DNA of 64,000 nt from Cyclobacteriaceae bacterium. GTDB lineage: Bacteria; Bacteroidota; Bacteroidia; Cytophagales; Cyclobacteriaceae. The first letter of the stretch is position 1; every line of letters begins with the position of its first letter. Shown here one piece after another: positions 25,516 through 34,621 of this stretch. The translations under genes were made by a program, and so were the position numbers. The stretch lies in the NCBI GenBank assembly GCA_027533395.1, contig JAPZUF010000010.1, forward strand, positions 1-64,000, written 5' to 3'. The notes beneath the pieces were generated by a model. That model saw only the letters and a list, made by a program, of their open reading frames with translations, ran no database searches and was not told where the DNA came from.

Positions 25516-27424
25516 TGGGCTTTTTCAATTGATTTTCAGCATTTTTCAACTCTTTTCTTAATCGATTAACTCTTTCTTCGAGGGTTTCTTGTCTTTCCCT
25601 AAATTTATCCTTGTACATATCCATTAAGCGATCTCTTATTATTGGTTCCCCAATCAGGAGTATTAATTTTTTAATCCTAGACTTGTCCGCCTCGTTGATT
25701 TTATCGATATCTTTTTTAGGCAATTCAAAGATTCTGATTAGCTCCTCAATTTTATTTTTCGCAAAATCCCCAATCGTGCCATTTCGCATAAAAAAAGAAT
25801 CAGCGAAAAGCTCATGAATATTTGCTGCAAATGTCTGCTCCTTAGATGGAAGTTTATCAACAAATGTTTCACCCGATTCTTTTTTATTTAGCAAAACAAC
25901 ATTCGATTTTGGTAGGTCCGAAAGAACAAAAGGAGAATGTGAAGTCAAAATGATTTGAATTTGATTTCCCTCAAAAACTTCAACTGAAAAATTAATTAAG
26001 GATGATATATACTCCTTTTGCCACTGTGGATGAAATCCCAATTCTCCTTCGTCAATAATAAGATACAAAGTTTTAGATAGTAACTTATATTGTAAATCTC
26101 TGTATCCATCATATAGTCTTGAATAAAGATCAAATTTAGCCTTCTCACCGTTACTTACGTCTCTTGACCAATTAAGGTCTAAAAATCCAAGATTCTTATC
26201 ATCAGAATTACTTCTAAATAGGGCCAAATATTTAAAATGAGCTTTATGAACCTCTATTGCATCTTCGATAGGAATAGTGAAAATCGAATCATTTATAAGT
26301 TCACCAAATGAGATATCTAATGTGGCTTTTGAGTCAATAATTTGAAAAATATCGTTGACAAATTGATTTATAGAATATTTGCTCGACTTAATAAAATCTT
26401 GTTTATCGAAAAATAACCTCAGAGATTCAAAAAATGATAAATTTTGAAAATCACTTACATTAATGAATTGATTAAACTGATTTTTTTGAAAATCATACCA
26501 TTTAGTCAACTGTTGGTTGTAGTTCTCAAGTAAATTAACAAGGAACCAATTTTTTACTTTCATGAGGGATGCCTTTATAAAGCTTTCCTCATCCTTCCCT
26601 TTTAATGAGTTCTCGATTTCACCATTAATTATCTGGGCATTGTTTCTACCCAACTCACTAAGATGTTCAAAAACTATTTTTGCCGAAAAACTTAAGTCAG
26701 ATTTCTCTACTGTTCTATTTCTATTAAATCTAACTTCAATTGAAGATGGTATAGTTAATTTATATCTGGTTGAAGCTTTTAATTGTGATAATGCAAACTG
26801 CCTATAGGTATTTTTGTATCTATGATTTAGGATCTGATCAACACTAGTATCATCAGTGTTTTTAGATTCCCAGTCCTTCTCAATCATGAAATTTGTCGAC
26901 ACATCAACCAACCCGGCTCTCAGGTCATGAAACGATTTTCCATAATTCTTTAAATCAAGAGAAGGATTATAAAAAATAGTAAAAATTGAATACTCTCCCG
27001 CTTCAACACTTCCGTAAATACTAGATTCTAGGTTTGTATATTTACCAATTAAGTTATTATCAAGCTTAATGGTCCATTTTCTAAGGGTAGGACCTAAATT
27101 TCCCCGAATTTCAATGTCCTGCTTCTTATGATTGAAATATACTGCTACCCAAGAAGTATAAATGAGATCTGGGTGATGATTAATTAGTCTGATAAAATCT
27201 AATAGCGTACTCTTGCCAACTCCATTTTCACCCACTATTGCAGTAACAGATAATATACCCCTTGTAAAAAAGTCTATTACATAATCACTTCTTTGATGCA
27301 ATTCTAACTTAATGACTCTATTATCAACATCAACCTCTTCTTTAATTTCATATTTGCTTGAAAAATTAAATCCAATGTCCTTTAGAACATAATAGTCTTC
27401 AATCCAAACATAAAGTAATTCCAT
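25502..27424 (-). CDS. AAA (SMC/ABC-like) ATPase, Septu PtuA-like, inserted in the restriction operon
   Basis: 640 residues. Walker A GENGVGKST at residues 65-73, ABC-type signature region (LNWSRDVSNGEKAKFDLYSR), Walker B with a catalytic acid (LYLIIDEGELGFHPQW), then an H-loop-like ILTSHSPFVLSDLP. The C-terminal 60 residues are a coiled coil (RERQETLEERVNRLRKELKN). This is the AAA-15/OLD-like family of anti-phage ATPases. Its ATG follows the hsdS stop codon with no gap (TAGATG), and its end overlaps the HNH gene, so it is locked into the hsd transcript. Type I R-M operons with an inserted ATPase gene are known (Rlo-type genes in Campylobacter), and coupling of the R-M state to the toxin is a possible function. 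Confidence 0.88.
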   Translation of the reverse strand: MELLYVWIEDYYVLKDIGFNFSSKYEIKEEVDVDNRVIKLELHQRSDYVIDFFTRGILSVTAIVGENGVGKSTLLDFIRLINHHPDLIYTSWVAVYFNHKKQDIEIRGNLGPTLRKWTIKLDNNLIGKYTNLESSIYGSVEAGEYSIFTIFYNPSLDLKNYGKSFHDLRAGLVDVSTNFMIEKDWESKNTDDTSVDQILNHRYKNTYRQFALSQLKASTRYKLTIPSSIEVRFNRNRTVEKSDLSFSAKIVFEHLSELGRNNAQIINGEIENSLKGKDEESFIKASLMKVKNWFLVNLLENYNQQLTKWYDFQKNQFNQFINVSDFQNLSFFESLRLFFDKQDFIKSSKYSINQFVNDIFQIIDSKATLDISFGELINDSIFTIPIEDAIEVHKAHFKYLALFRSNSDDKNLGFLDLNWSRDVSNGEKAKFDLYSRLYDGYRDLQYKLLSKTLYLIIDEGELGFHPQWQKEYISSLINFSVEVFEGNQIQIILTSHSPFVLSDLPKSNVVLLNKKESGETFVDKLPSKEQTFAANIHELFADSFFMRNGTIGDFAKNKIEELIRIFELPKKDIDKINEADKSRIKKLILLIGEPIIRDRLMDMYKDKFRERQETLEERVNRLRKELKNAENQLKKPNDKN

Positions 27425-28864
27425 CTAGGCTAATTGTTTGAGTTTCTCTTTTGATTTTAAGTTTTGTGCACTTTCTCTCAAAATCTTATCCAACAACACA
27501 CTAGCCGGTTGATCATTTTCATCTTGTGGCACCAACTCCCCCCTAAATGCCTTACTCAAAATAGCTTGAGGCAAGTGATCTATTTTTTCTTGCAGTTTTT
27601 TGTAGTTAGCTTCGATACGATCGGCCACTGCAAAAAGTGATTCTACTCTGCGGACGATTTCTTTTTGTTCAGCAGTAGGCGGCAGTTGACACCAGAAGGC
27701 CCTCATCTCACTTAATAGCCAATTGTTTATTGCAGAGCCACCCGATTTTTGAAGTATTCTCGGTGTTTCAAGCTCAATGATGTAGTTGATATACTTCGGC
27801 TCAATACTTTCCTTAAATAGTTTGATAACTGCAACGCTTTTTTGAAAAGTTGTTCTAGTTGTGAATTCATTATTTAAAGCGATAGCTGATTTACCTACAG
27901 TAGCACCTGTATTTACTACACAAATATCACCTTCTTCTAAATTCGTTCTCCGATGAGTCTCGTAAAATTCCTCATAAACTATTTCTCTTGCTTTGTCATA
28001 ATTTAAGCAACCATTTGAGATATCTTTTGCTGATAGAAAGTAGTAACCAGAATTAATTTCATTTTTACAATCCCCATGTTTTCCATCTGTAATTAATAAT
28101 GAAATCTCATCCAACTGACACCATTTCCATGTATGTGGCAAGATCGAATTGTTTGTATTTTCAATTTCTGCTAGTTTTCTTGATTTCTGACCAGTACGAT
28201 TTGACTTAATTTTCTCAAGTAAAAGTGTTGCCGTCTCTATCTTAGCATTGTGTTTTCTCCACTCCTCCGTCAACTTGCCAGTAACGGCTTGGGTAAGGAC
28301 GGCCTGGCGGAATTGTTTGAGTAGGGTGGGTATGTTTTGCAGGCGCGCTTTGAGTTGATCGAGGTGCGCAAACAAATTATCCAACTTCGCTACAATGCGC
28401 TTTTGCTCGGGAAGTGGGGGGATTCTTGTAGGAATTTCCTCAATCAGTTTTGAACTAATATTAGGTTGTGCTCCTCCATACGCTTGATCCTCAATATCCT
28501 TCTTGTGGATTGAAACCCAATAGTAAATAAATGATTTATCAATCCTTGGATCTTTTGGAATTAAGTTTCCCACACGTTGGTTTTGAAATGCTATTTCATC
28601 GGAAACATATCTTCCCAACTTACCTGTTGTTGCACCAGACATAGCAACAAGAACATCTCCCTTTTTAATTTCAAAACCTTCCTTGATTTTAGATTTATCA
28701 ATACGAACTGAATCATCAGTTTTCACTTCACCATCTTGAATATCCGATATACGTATTATAGGTAAACCTTCATTTGTATAGTCTTCACTTTTAAACGTAT
28801 AACCATTTTTTAAAGTGAGGAAATCACCGAGCGTGCAATCAATCCATTTATCAGAAAACTCCAT
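27425..28864 (-). CDS. hsdS: Type I restriction specificity subunit HsdS
   Basis: 479 residues with two target-recognition domains (about 5-150 and 225-400), each followed by a conserved helical spacer: LPEQKRIVAKLDNLFAHLDQ at about 155-175 and TAEQKEIVRRVESLFAVADR at about 405-425. That two-TRD form implies a bipartite recognition site. The start overlaps the hsdM stop by 1 base. The central spacer region (around 28260-28400) is visibly richer in GC than the TRDs, as expected if TRDs are exchanged by recombination. The recognition sequence cannot be read from the sequence. Confidence 0.95.
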   Translation of the reverse strand: MEFSDKWIDCTLGDFLTLKNGYTFKSEDYTNEGLPIIRISDIQDGEVKTDDSVRIDKSKIKEGFEIKKGDVLVAMSGATTGKLGRYVSDEIAFQNQRVGNLIPKDPRIDKSFIYYWVSIHKKDIEDQAYGGAQPNISSKLIEEIPTRIPPLPEQKRIVAKLDNLFAHLDQLKARLQNIPTLLKQFRQAVLTQAVTGKLTEEWRKHNAKIETATLLLEKIKSNRTGQKSRKLAEIENTNNSILPHTWKWCQLDEISLLITDGKHGDCKNEINSGYYFLSAKDISNGCLNYDKAREIVYEEFYETHRRTNLEEGDICVVNTGATVGKSAIALNNEFTTRTTFQKSVAVIKLFKESIEPKYINYIIELETPRILQKSGGSAINNWLLSEMRAFWCQLPPTAEQKEIVRRVESLFAVADRIEANYKKLQEKIDHLPQAILSKAFRGELVPQDENDQPASVLLDKILRESAQNLKSKEKLKQLA

Positions 28865-30324
28865 CAGCTCAGCTCATTAATGATCAAATCCAACTCCCTC
28901 ATAATTGTTGTAAGTTCAGTCTTTGCAGCATTCGCCAATGCAATCGGATCATCTCCACCTCCATTTTTGCCCAAACTTTCATCCGCAATCAAACCCACAT
29001 CTAAAGAATCATTCTTGCCAGCAATGGCTTCGCGTGTAAAAACCTGCCAACGTGGGTCGTTTATCTTTTCGCGTTTCTTGTCGCTTACTTTGCCATCGTA
29101 CTTTTCTTTTACTTTGTCAATGGCAATACCACCCGTGTAGGCCAATACAAAATCAGCAAAATGATTTCGCGCTAGCGGGTTGCGCTTACCGAGGCTTTCC
29201 ATATTGGTGCGCAAATCATAAAACCAAATCTTTTTTGTGTTGCCGGTCTCGGTATTGCCGCGTTCAAAGAAGAGCACGTTGGTCTTTACCCCTTGTGCAT
29301 AAAAAATACCGGTAGGCAAACGGAGTATGGTATGTAAATTACATTTGTCCATCAAATCTTTGCGTATGCGCTGACCATCGCCATCTTCAAACAATACGTT
29401 ATCGGGTAATACTACAGCAGCACGTGCACCTCCGCGTTTATGCAGAGAACGGTAAATGTGTTGCAGAAAGTTTAACTGTTTGTTGCTTGTTAAAAAAGTT
29501 AAGTCATCACGCGTAGGTCGCTCGCCACCTTTCTTAGTGCCAAAGGGCGGGTTGGCTAACACACCATCATAGTCTTTCATCTTCTTGCCTTCCTCACTCA
29601 AGGTGTCACCCATGTGTATCACGCTCTCCAAACCATGCAGTTTGGCATTCATTAATGCCAGGCGGTGAGCATCTTGTACCAACTCACTACCACTAAATGC
29701 TTTTTCTATTTGAAACTTTCTTTCCTTGGCACTCAGCTTAAAATAGTTATCAGTTTTCTCGCGCAGGTATTGGTCGGCTGCAATCATAAAACCAAAAGTG
29801 CCAGCAGCAGGGTCGTTCCACTTCTCACCAACTTGAGGAGCCATTAAGTCAACCATAATGTTAATGAGTGGGCGTGGCGTGAAGTATTGCCCCGCACCAC
29901 TTTTCTTTTCACCTGCGTTTCGCTCCAACAGGTTTTCATAGATGGTGGCAATCTTATCGCGCTCGGTATCTTCAAACCAATCAATGCCATCAATCGCAGT
30001 AATGAGCGTGCGCAAGTTAACAGGCTTGCGCAGCGTAGTGCTGGCATTGGTATAAATTTCGGTAATGGTTGCATTCTTTGCTTTGGTAGAGATGTTGGCC
30101 AGCATGTCTCGATACAAATCGAAAAGTTCTTTGTTGTCTTTGGTAGCAACAAGTTTTGACCATTGGTATTCTTTCGGAATGTCTTCCTTGAATTCTTTTA
30201 CCTCGCTGAGTTTAAGAAATAAAATATAGGTGAGTTCATTGAGGTACTGGTGATAGGTTACCCCGTCATCGCGCAGGATGTCGCATAATCTCCAGAGTTT
30301 GTTTGCAATTTCTTCGGCACTCAT
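28864..30324 (-). CDS. hsdM: Type I restriction methyltransferase subunit HsdM
   Basis: 486 residues, normal length. The N-terminal HsdM helical domain (NKLWRLCDILRDDGVTYHQY) is followed by the N6-adenine methyltransferase core: the SAM-binding region WNDPAAGTFGFMIAADQYL and the catalytic motif ANPPFGTKKGG (NPPF). It methylates adenines in the HsdS-specified site, protecting host DNA. The start overlaps the hsdR stop by 1 base and its stop overlaps hsdS, so R, M and S are translated as one coupled unit. Confidence 0.97.
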   Translation of the reverse strand: MSAEEIANKLWRLCDILRDDGVTYHQYLNELTYILFLKLSEVKEFKEDIPKEYQWSKLVATKDNKELFDLYRDMLANISTKAKNATITEIYTNASTTLRKPVNLRTLITAIDGIDWFEDTERDKIATIYENLLERNAGEKKSGAGQYFTPRPLINIMVDLMAPQVGEKWNDPAAGTFGFMIAADQYLREKTDNYFKLSAKERKFQIEKAFSGSELVQDAHRLALMNAKLHGLESVIHMGDTLSEEGKKMKDYDGVLANPPFGTKKGGERPTRDDLTFLTSNKQLNFLQHIYRSLHKRGGARAAVVLPDNVLFEDGDGQRIRKDLMDKCNLHTILRLPTGIFYAQGVKTNVLFFERGNTETGNTKKIWFYDLRTNMESLGKRNPLARNHFADFVLAYTGGIAIDKVKEKYDGKVSDKKREKINDPRWQVFTREAIAGKNDSLDVGLIADESLGKNGGGDDPIALANAAKTELTTIMRELDLIINELS

Positions 30325-33300
30325 TAGGCTGTTTCGGAATAAAGGTTTTCGTTAATTTGTTGGAGAACATGCTCCAGTTGTTGATCAAATATCTTATTTA
30401 ATTTGGTAAAGCCACCTTCTTCAGTAAAGGGAGGTTTATCTAAATCTTCTTTACGCAAAATCGTTTCATGAATAAGCTGATCCTCAAAGCGCTGTAACCA
30501 TTTCTCTTGAGTCTTGTTCCAAGATTTAGATTTACGAATTTTGTTAACTGCATTGCGAATACGTGTTTCATGATCTACCAAATTACTGCCAAGCGACAAC
30601 GTTCGAATAAAAGAAATAATATCTGCGGCTATGTCTTCATTCTTAGTGGCCTTCCACGCATGTTGCAAATTAAGCGGAGTATAACCGGCACCATCCAGCA
30701 ACATGTACAATTCTTTTAATGACTTCCTGTCTAGTTCAGTAGGTTTATTACAGATGATGTTGATCGCAGCAATCTTATTAGCATTCTCCTGAATGAACTT
30801 ACGGAAACCTTCAATGTAGTCTTCAGGCTTTTTGGCTTTGCCGTAACCACGTTCAGGATCGAACAATTTATCTTCGTGCTCCGATACAAATTGGTAAGCA
30901 GGAGCAGGTTTAAATTCATCTAGAAACTTCCAAAGCTCGGTGGCTTTTACAATTTCCTTAATCGATTCATGCACGGGCAACTCTTTCAGCATATTGATAT
31001 AGTCATCTACATCTTTACCATCAGCATTGAATTTAAATCTATCAATGGCTTGATCATTGATTTTATTCTTTTTGCGTTGCAGTTTGGCAATAATTTGTTC
31101 TACCTGTTTTTTTAAGCGCTCTTCATCATTTTTAAAATGATTGATTTCATGAGATAATTCAACAAATGAAATAGAAGGATTGGACACCACTGGTTTCATG
31201 TTGGTGAACTCTTCCAATGCTTCATAAATTCGCACGGCATCAAAAATCTTAAACGACTCTTTACCGATTTCTTCACATAAACGCGTAGCTCTTCCCAGCA
31301 TTTGTTCATACAATATTCTGGATTTTACCCTGCGCATGAATACCAAATTGCAAATAGCAGGCACATCAATACCTGTAGTGAGTAGATCAACCGTTACTGC
31401 AATGTTTGGAAACTTTTCGTTTTTGAAAAGTTTGATTAACTCCAGTGGATCGTAAGACTTACCAGTGATTTTTGCTACTGCATTATCCCCTGGTTCTATT
31501 CCAATCTTTCTAAATTCTTCTTTGAATAATTGAACAATAACATCGGCATGCTCATCGGAGGCTGCAAACACCAATGTTTTCTCCTCACCTTCAGGGTCGA
31601 GGTATTTTACCAGCTGCTGAATAACTGTGCGGTTGAAAGCTTCGCTTAATACAAGCTTGTTGAATTGCTCTATTTCAATTTTCAATTCATCTTCTAGCGA
31701 ATCCAGTTCTTTGATGGTGTTTGATTCTTTATCGTACACCTTTGGTTTTTCTCCTTTTTCCCAAACAATACCTTCTTCTCCTAATTGTGTTTTTATGATA
31801 TAAGGAGGTTCATGATCAATTAGAAAACCATCAATTACAGCTTCGCGATAGGTGTAGTAATAAACAGGCTCTCCAAAAATCTGTCGCGTATGCAGAGCAG
31901 GAGTGGCCGTTAGGCCGATGGCGAAAGCATCAAAATAGTCGAGTACTTTACGGTACTTACTGATATAGTCTTGTTGATTTTTAAATTCAAGATCACTTTC
32001 ATTAATTTCTCTATCAATCAAATACCCACGATGCGCTTCATCAATGATGATACAATCATACATATCGATAGTTGGTATTTCACCTTCTGTATCTTCATCT
32101 TTATAAAACAACCTCTTCACTAAACTTTGCACCGTAGCAAAGTGAAGACGTGTATCTATATCAGGAATTGCTTTTGTCAATTCTTCGACCTGATAAGTAT
32201 CTGCAAAAGTATTGATGCCTTCTACTTTGTTATCTTTAAAGGCATTGATCGCTTGAATACCCAAGGCGGTGCGATCAACCAGAAAGAGAATTCGTTTAAA
32301 GCGATCGGTTTTAATGAGGCGATAACACAAGCCCAGTATCGTTCTTGTTTTACCTGTGCCCGTTGCCATAGCTAATAAAGCCCTCGTGCGGCCTTTATCA
32401 TTAACAATGGCATGTTCTACTTTTTCAATTGCTGTGATTTGATAATCGCGCAAGCGAAGACCTGCTGCGCTTTTTAAAAAATCATGGCTTTCACTCTCCA
32501 GTTTAGCATTAGCATTTGCAATGTTACGTGTGAATAATTCTTGCAACCCTAGTGGCGAGAACCAAGCCTGTAAAGGGCGTGCAGTATTTTCTTTATGGCG
32601 TACATCCAAAAACCAAACACCTGATTTTGTTTTGATCTGTTCAAGAAATGGGCGACCGTTGGTAGAAAAGAGAAACGGGACTCTATAGGTTTGCCATTCT
32701 CCCAAAAGCCTTGAATCATTTTCTTCTGATACTAACGAAGCATAAATTTTTGATTGTCTTAAGTCTGTTGAAATATCCAGTCCCCATTTTTTAGCTTCAA
32801 CAATGGCATATAAATCGGTGCCTATAAATAAGGCGTAGTCAGCCCACTTATCACCTACTTTCCATTCCGCTATAGCCAAGTTTCTGCCTCGCTTAGGAAG
32901 TGTCTTTTTTGTTTTGTAGTTAAATAATTTAGAATCTACTTCCCATCCTGCCTGGGCTAGTTGTGCATCAATAAGTTCACGTGTTTCCCTTTCATCTAAA
33001 TCAATGTTGCGGGCACTCGCTTCAGAACGTTGTTGAATTTCTTTTGCTTGCGCTTGAGAAAGCGCCTGAGTTTCCTTTTCAACAAGCAGTGCTTTGAATT
33101 TTTCTTCCAGCACTTTGTAGTTCTTTTCCAACTCATGCAGTGCATGGCGAGAATCCTGATTAGGCGGAAGACTGAACTTGAGGTCAGTAATGTTTAGGTT
33201 TTCACTCGAATAAGTTTGGTAAAACCACTTGGCCACTTTAAAAGCTGACATCAGGATGGATTTCGCATCATCTACTGAACCTTTTGATTCATGCGCGGCA

Positions 33301-33578
33301 ATATTCCCTTTCTGTCTAATGTTATGAATAAGGCTAACAATATTTGGCAGGAATATTTTCTCGTCTTCCAGTAATTTTATTCTGTTGTGGAGAGTATTAT
33401 CATATGGTTTATCAAGATGGTGTTCCTCAAAAAGATAATCGACCATTTTTTCTTCAAATACCCTGAGTTTGAAAAGGCTTACTGTTGGATCCGTATGTAG
33501 GCTGTATTCTGCTGCACTCCCTATGTTATATAGGATGGGAAACTCTCTCTCTAAAAAACTAAAGTTCGAATGCTGCAT
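30324..33578 (-). CDS. hsdR: Type I restriction endonuclease subunit HsdR
   Basis: 1084 residues. The N-terminal DUF4145-like helical domain (residues 1-120) precedes a PD-(D/E)xK nuclease around 235-265 (WADYALFIGTDLYAIVEAKK: Asp...Glu-x-Lys). Then comes the SF2 helicase: Walker A ATGTGKTRT near 403, the DEAH box IIIDEAHRGY near 505, motif III GLTATPALHT, and motif VI EQMLGRATRLCEE. The EcoEI-type C-terminal domain starts near residue 890. It translocates and cuts unmethylated DNA. It is the first gene of the minus-strand run; its promoter must be within the AT-rich gap 33579-33922. Confidence 0.96.
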   Translation of the reverse strand: MQHSNFSFLEREFPILYNIGSAAEYSLHTDPTVSLFKLRVFEEKMVDYLFEEHHLDKPYDNTLHNRIKLLEDEKIFLPNIVSLIHNIRQKGNIAAHESKGSVDDAKSILMSAFKVAKWFYQTYSSENLNITDLKFSLPPNQDSRHALHELEKNYKVLEEKFKALLVEKETQALSQAQAKEIQQRSEASARNIDLDERETRELIDAQLAQAGWEVDSKLFNYKTKKTLPKRGRNLAIAEWKVGDKWADYALFIGTDLYAIVEAKKWGLDISTDLRQSKIYASLVSEENDSRLLGEWQTYRVPFLFSTNGRPFLEQIKTKSGVWFLDVRHKENTARPLQAWFSPLGLQELFTRNIANANAKLESESHDFLKSAAGLRLRDYQITAIEKVEHAIVNDKGRTRALLAMATGTGKTRTILGLCYRLIKTDRFKRILFLVDRTALGIQAINAFKDNKVEGINTFADTYQVEELTKAIPDIDTRLHFATVQSLVKRLFYKDEDTEGEIPTIDMYDCIIIDEAHRGYLIDREINESDLEFKNQQDYISKYRKVLDYFDAFAIGLTATPALHTRQIFGEPVYYYTYREAVIDGFLIDHEPPYIIKTQLGEEGIVWEKGEKPKVYDKESNTIKELDSLEDELKIEIEQFNKLVLSEAFNRTVIQQLVKYLDPEGEEKTLVFAASDEHADVIVQLFKEEFRKIGIEPGDNAVAKITGKSYDPLELIKLFKNEKFPNIAVTVDLLTTGIDVPAICNLVFMRRVKSRILYEQMLGRATRLCEEIGKESFKIFDAVRIYEALEEFTNMKPVVSNPSISFVELSHEINHFKNDEERLKKQVEQIIAKLQRKKNKINDQAIDRFKFNADGKDVDDYINMLKELPVHESIKEIVKATELWKFLDEFKPAPAYQFVSEHEDKLFDPERGYGKAKKPEDYIEGFRKFIQENANKIAAINIICNKPTELDRKSLKELYMLLDGAGYTPLNLQHAWKATKNEDIAADIISFIRTLSLGSNLVDHETRIRNAVNKIRKSKSWNKTQEKWLQRFEDQLIHETILRKEDLDKPPFTEEGGFTKLNKIFDQQLEHVLQQINENLYSETA

Positions 33579-33922
33579 CTTAAGTAAGTGATTGAAAATA
33601 CAATATACCTATATGATTTAAAAATATTAGGAGCCTTTTTAAAGATAAGAGAAGATTATAAAACAAAAAAATGGTTAGTTAATCGGTAAAGCCTAAGCTT
33701 AGTTTTTATAGATTCTTTATATAGTTAGATATTAGAATTAAAAGTTCTTAATCTTAATATTAAAACTCATTATTTATTACAAATCAATATTTTAATAAAT
33801 AAATAGGAAGAATATTATCTTAAAGTTTGCTGTAAATACCTTGCAATATTGACCTATTTTAGAAACATCAAAATTGAATAACCTTAAAGGATTAATTAAA
33901 GTTATAAGTGAAGTAGTCGAAT
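33579..33922. other. AT-rich intergenic region before the hsd operon
   Basis: No gene or RNA seen. The stretch is strongly AT-rich. It separates the end of the E1-like gene from hsdR, which run in the same direction, so it should hold the terminator of one and the promoter of the other. No convincing hairpin was found. Confidence 0.6.
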
Positions 33923-34621
33923 TCACGTATTTAAAAAAAATATTCTCTGCCGCCCCGATTTAAGGTTTGTGGTAAGTAACTTACCTGATAATACTCCCTC
34001 CAAGCCAAGTATAATCTTAACTACTTCATTTACCATAAGGCAAGCCACATGTCCTGCTACATGTCCTAGTATACCTTCTTGTGCACAACTTGTATTCGGC
34101 AGTATAGAATTTTCAGGAAATAAATTGTTGAATGTAAATTGCTTGTTGAATACGGTGACCATACCTTCAAATTGTTGCACTGCACCAAAAACAACTGGCT
34201 TATCTAAACGATTTCCGTAATTACTGAGTGTAGTTCTTGATTCAACATTATCTGTACAGTCAACTATTATCTCATAATTCGTACAGATGCTTTCGATATT
34301 ATTATTTGTAATTCGTTCAACAAGAGGTATTATATGAATAGAACTATTTAAATGTCTTATATAGTCAGAAGCGATCTCTGCTTTTGGTTTTCCGATATCA
34401 ATTTCTTTGTAAAGTATTTGTCTATGTAAATTGCTTAGATGAACGGTATCGTTATCAACAATTCCCAATGTGCCGACACCCATTCCTGCTAAATAAAGTA
34501 ATACAGGACAACCCAAACCACCAGCACCAATAACTAATACTTTTGCTTCGCTTATTTTATCTTGCCCAGCAAATCCTATCTCAGGCATGGCAAGCTGCGC
34601 TATGTACCGTTTGTTCTCCAC
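33923..34621 (-). CDS. E1-like adenylyltransferase (ThiF/MoeB/HesA), zinc-less
   Basis: 232 residues from a GTG at 34621 that overlaps the previous stop by 1 base (TAGTG). The Rossmann motif is GAGGLG (32-37). Further E1 hallmarks: Asp56/Asp58 in VDNDTVHLSNLHRQ, Arg67, Lys80 (IGKPKAE), and DCTDN with Asp124, followed by Arg129, all equivalent to MoeB/ThiF ATP-site residues. Cys179 in NTSCAQEGILG is the predicted thioester cysteine. The two CxxC pairs that bind structural zinc in MoeB/ThiF are missing; the equivalent of the first reads FTFNNLFPE. The enzyme would adenylate the C-terminal glycine of a beta-grasp protein; the small protein encoded two genes upstream ends in Gly-Gly. Confidence 0.9.
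   Translation of the reverse strand: MENKRYIAQLAMPEIGFAGQDKISEAKVLVIGAGGLGCPVLLYLAGMGVGTLGIVDNDTVHLSNLHRQILYKEIDIGKPKAEIASDYIRHLNSSIHIIPLVERITNNNIESICTNYEIIVDCTDNVESRTTLSNYGNRLDKPVVFGAVQQFEGMVTVFNKQFTFNNLFPENSILPNTSCAQEGILGHVAGHVACLMVNEVVKIILGLEGVLSGKLLTTNLKSGRQRIFFLNT

Noticed and set aside
24529-27424. Retron (ATPase + HNH effector)
   Set aside because: No reverse transcriptase or ncRNA with a branched structure was seen next to the ATPase/HNH pair.
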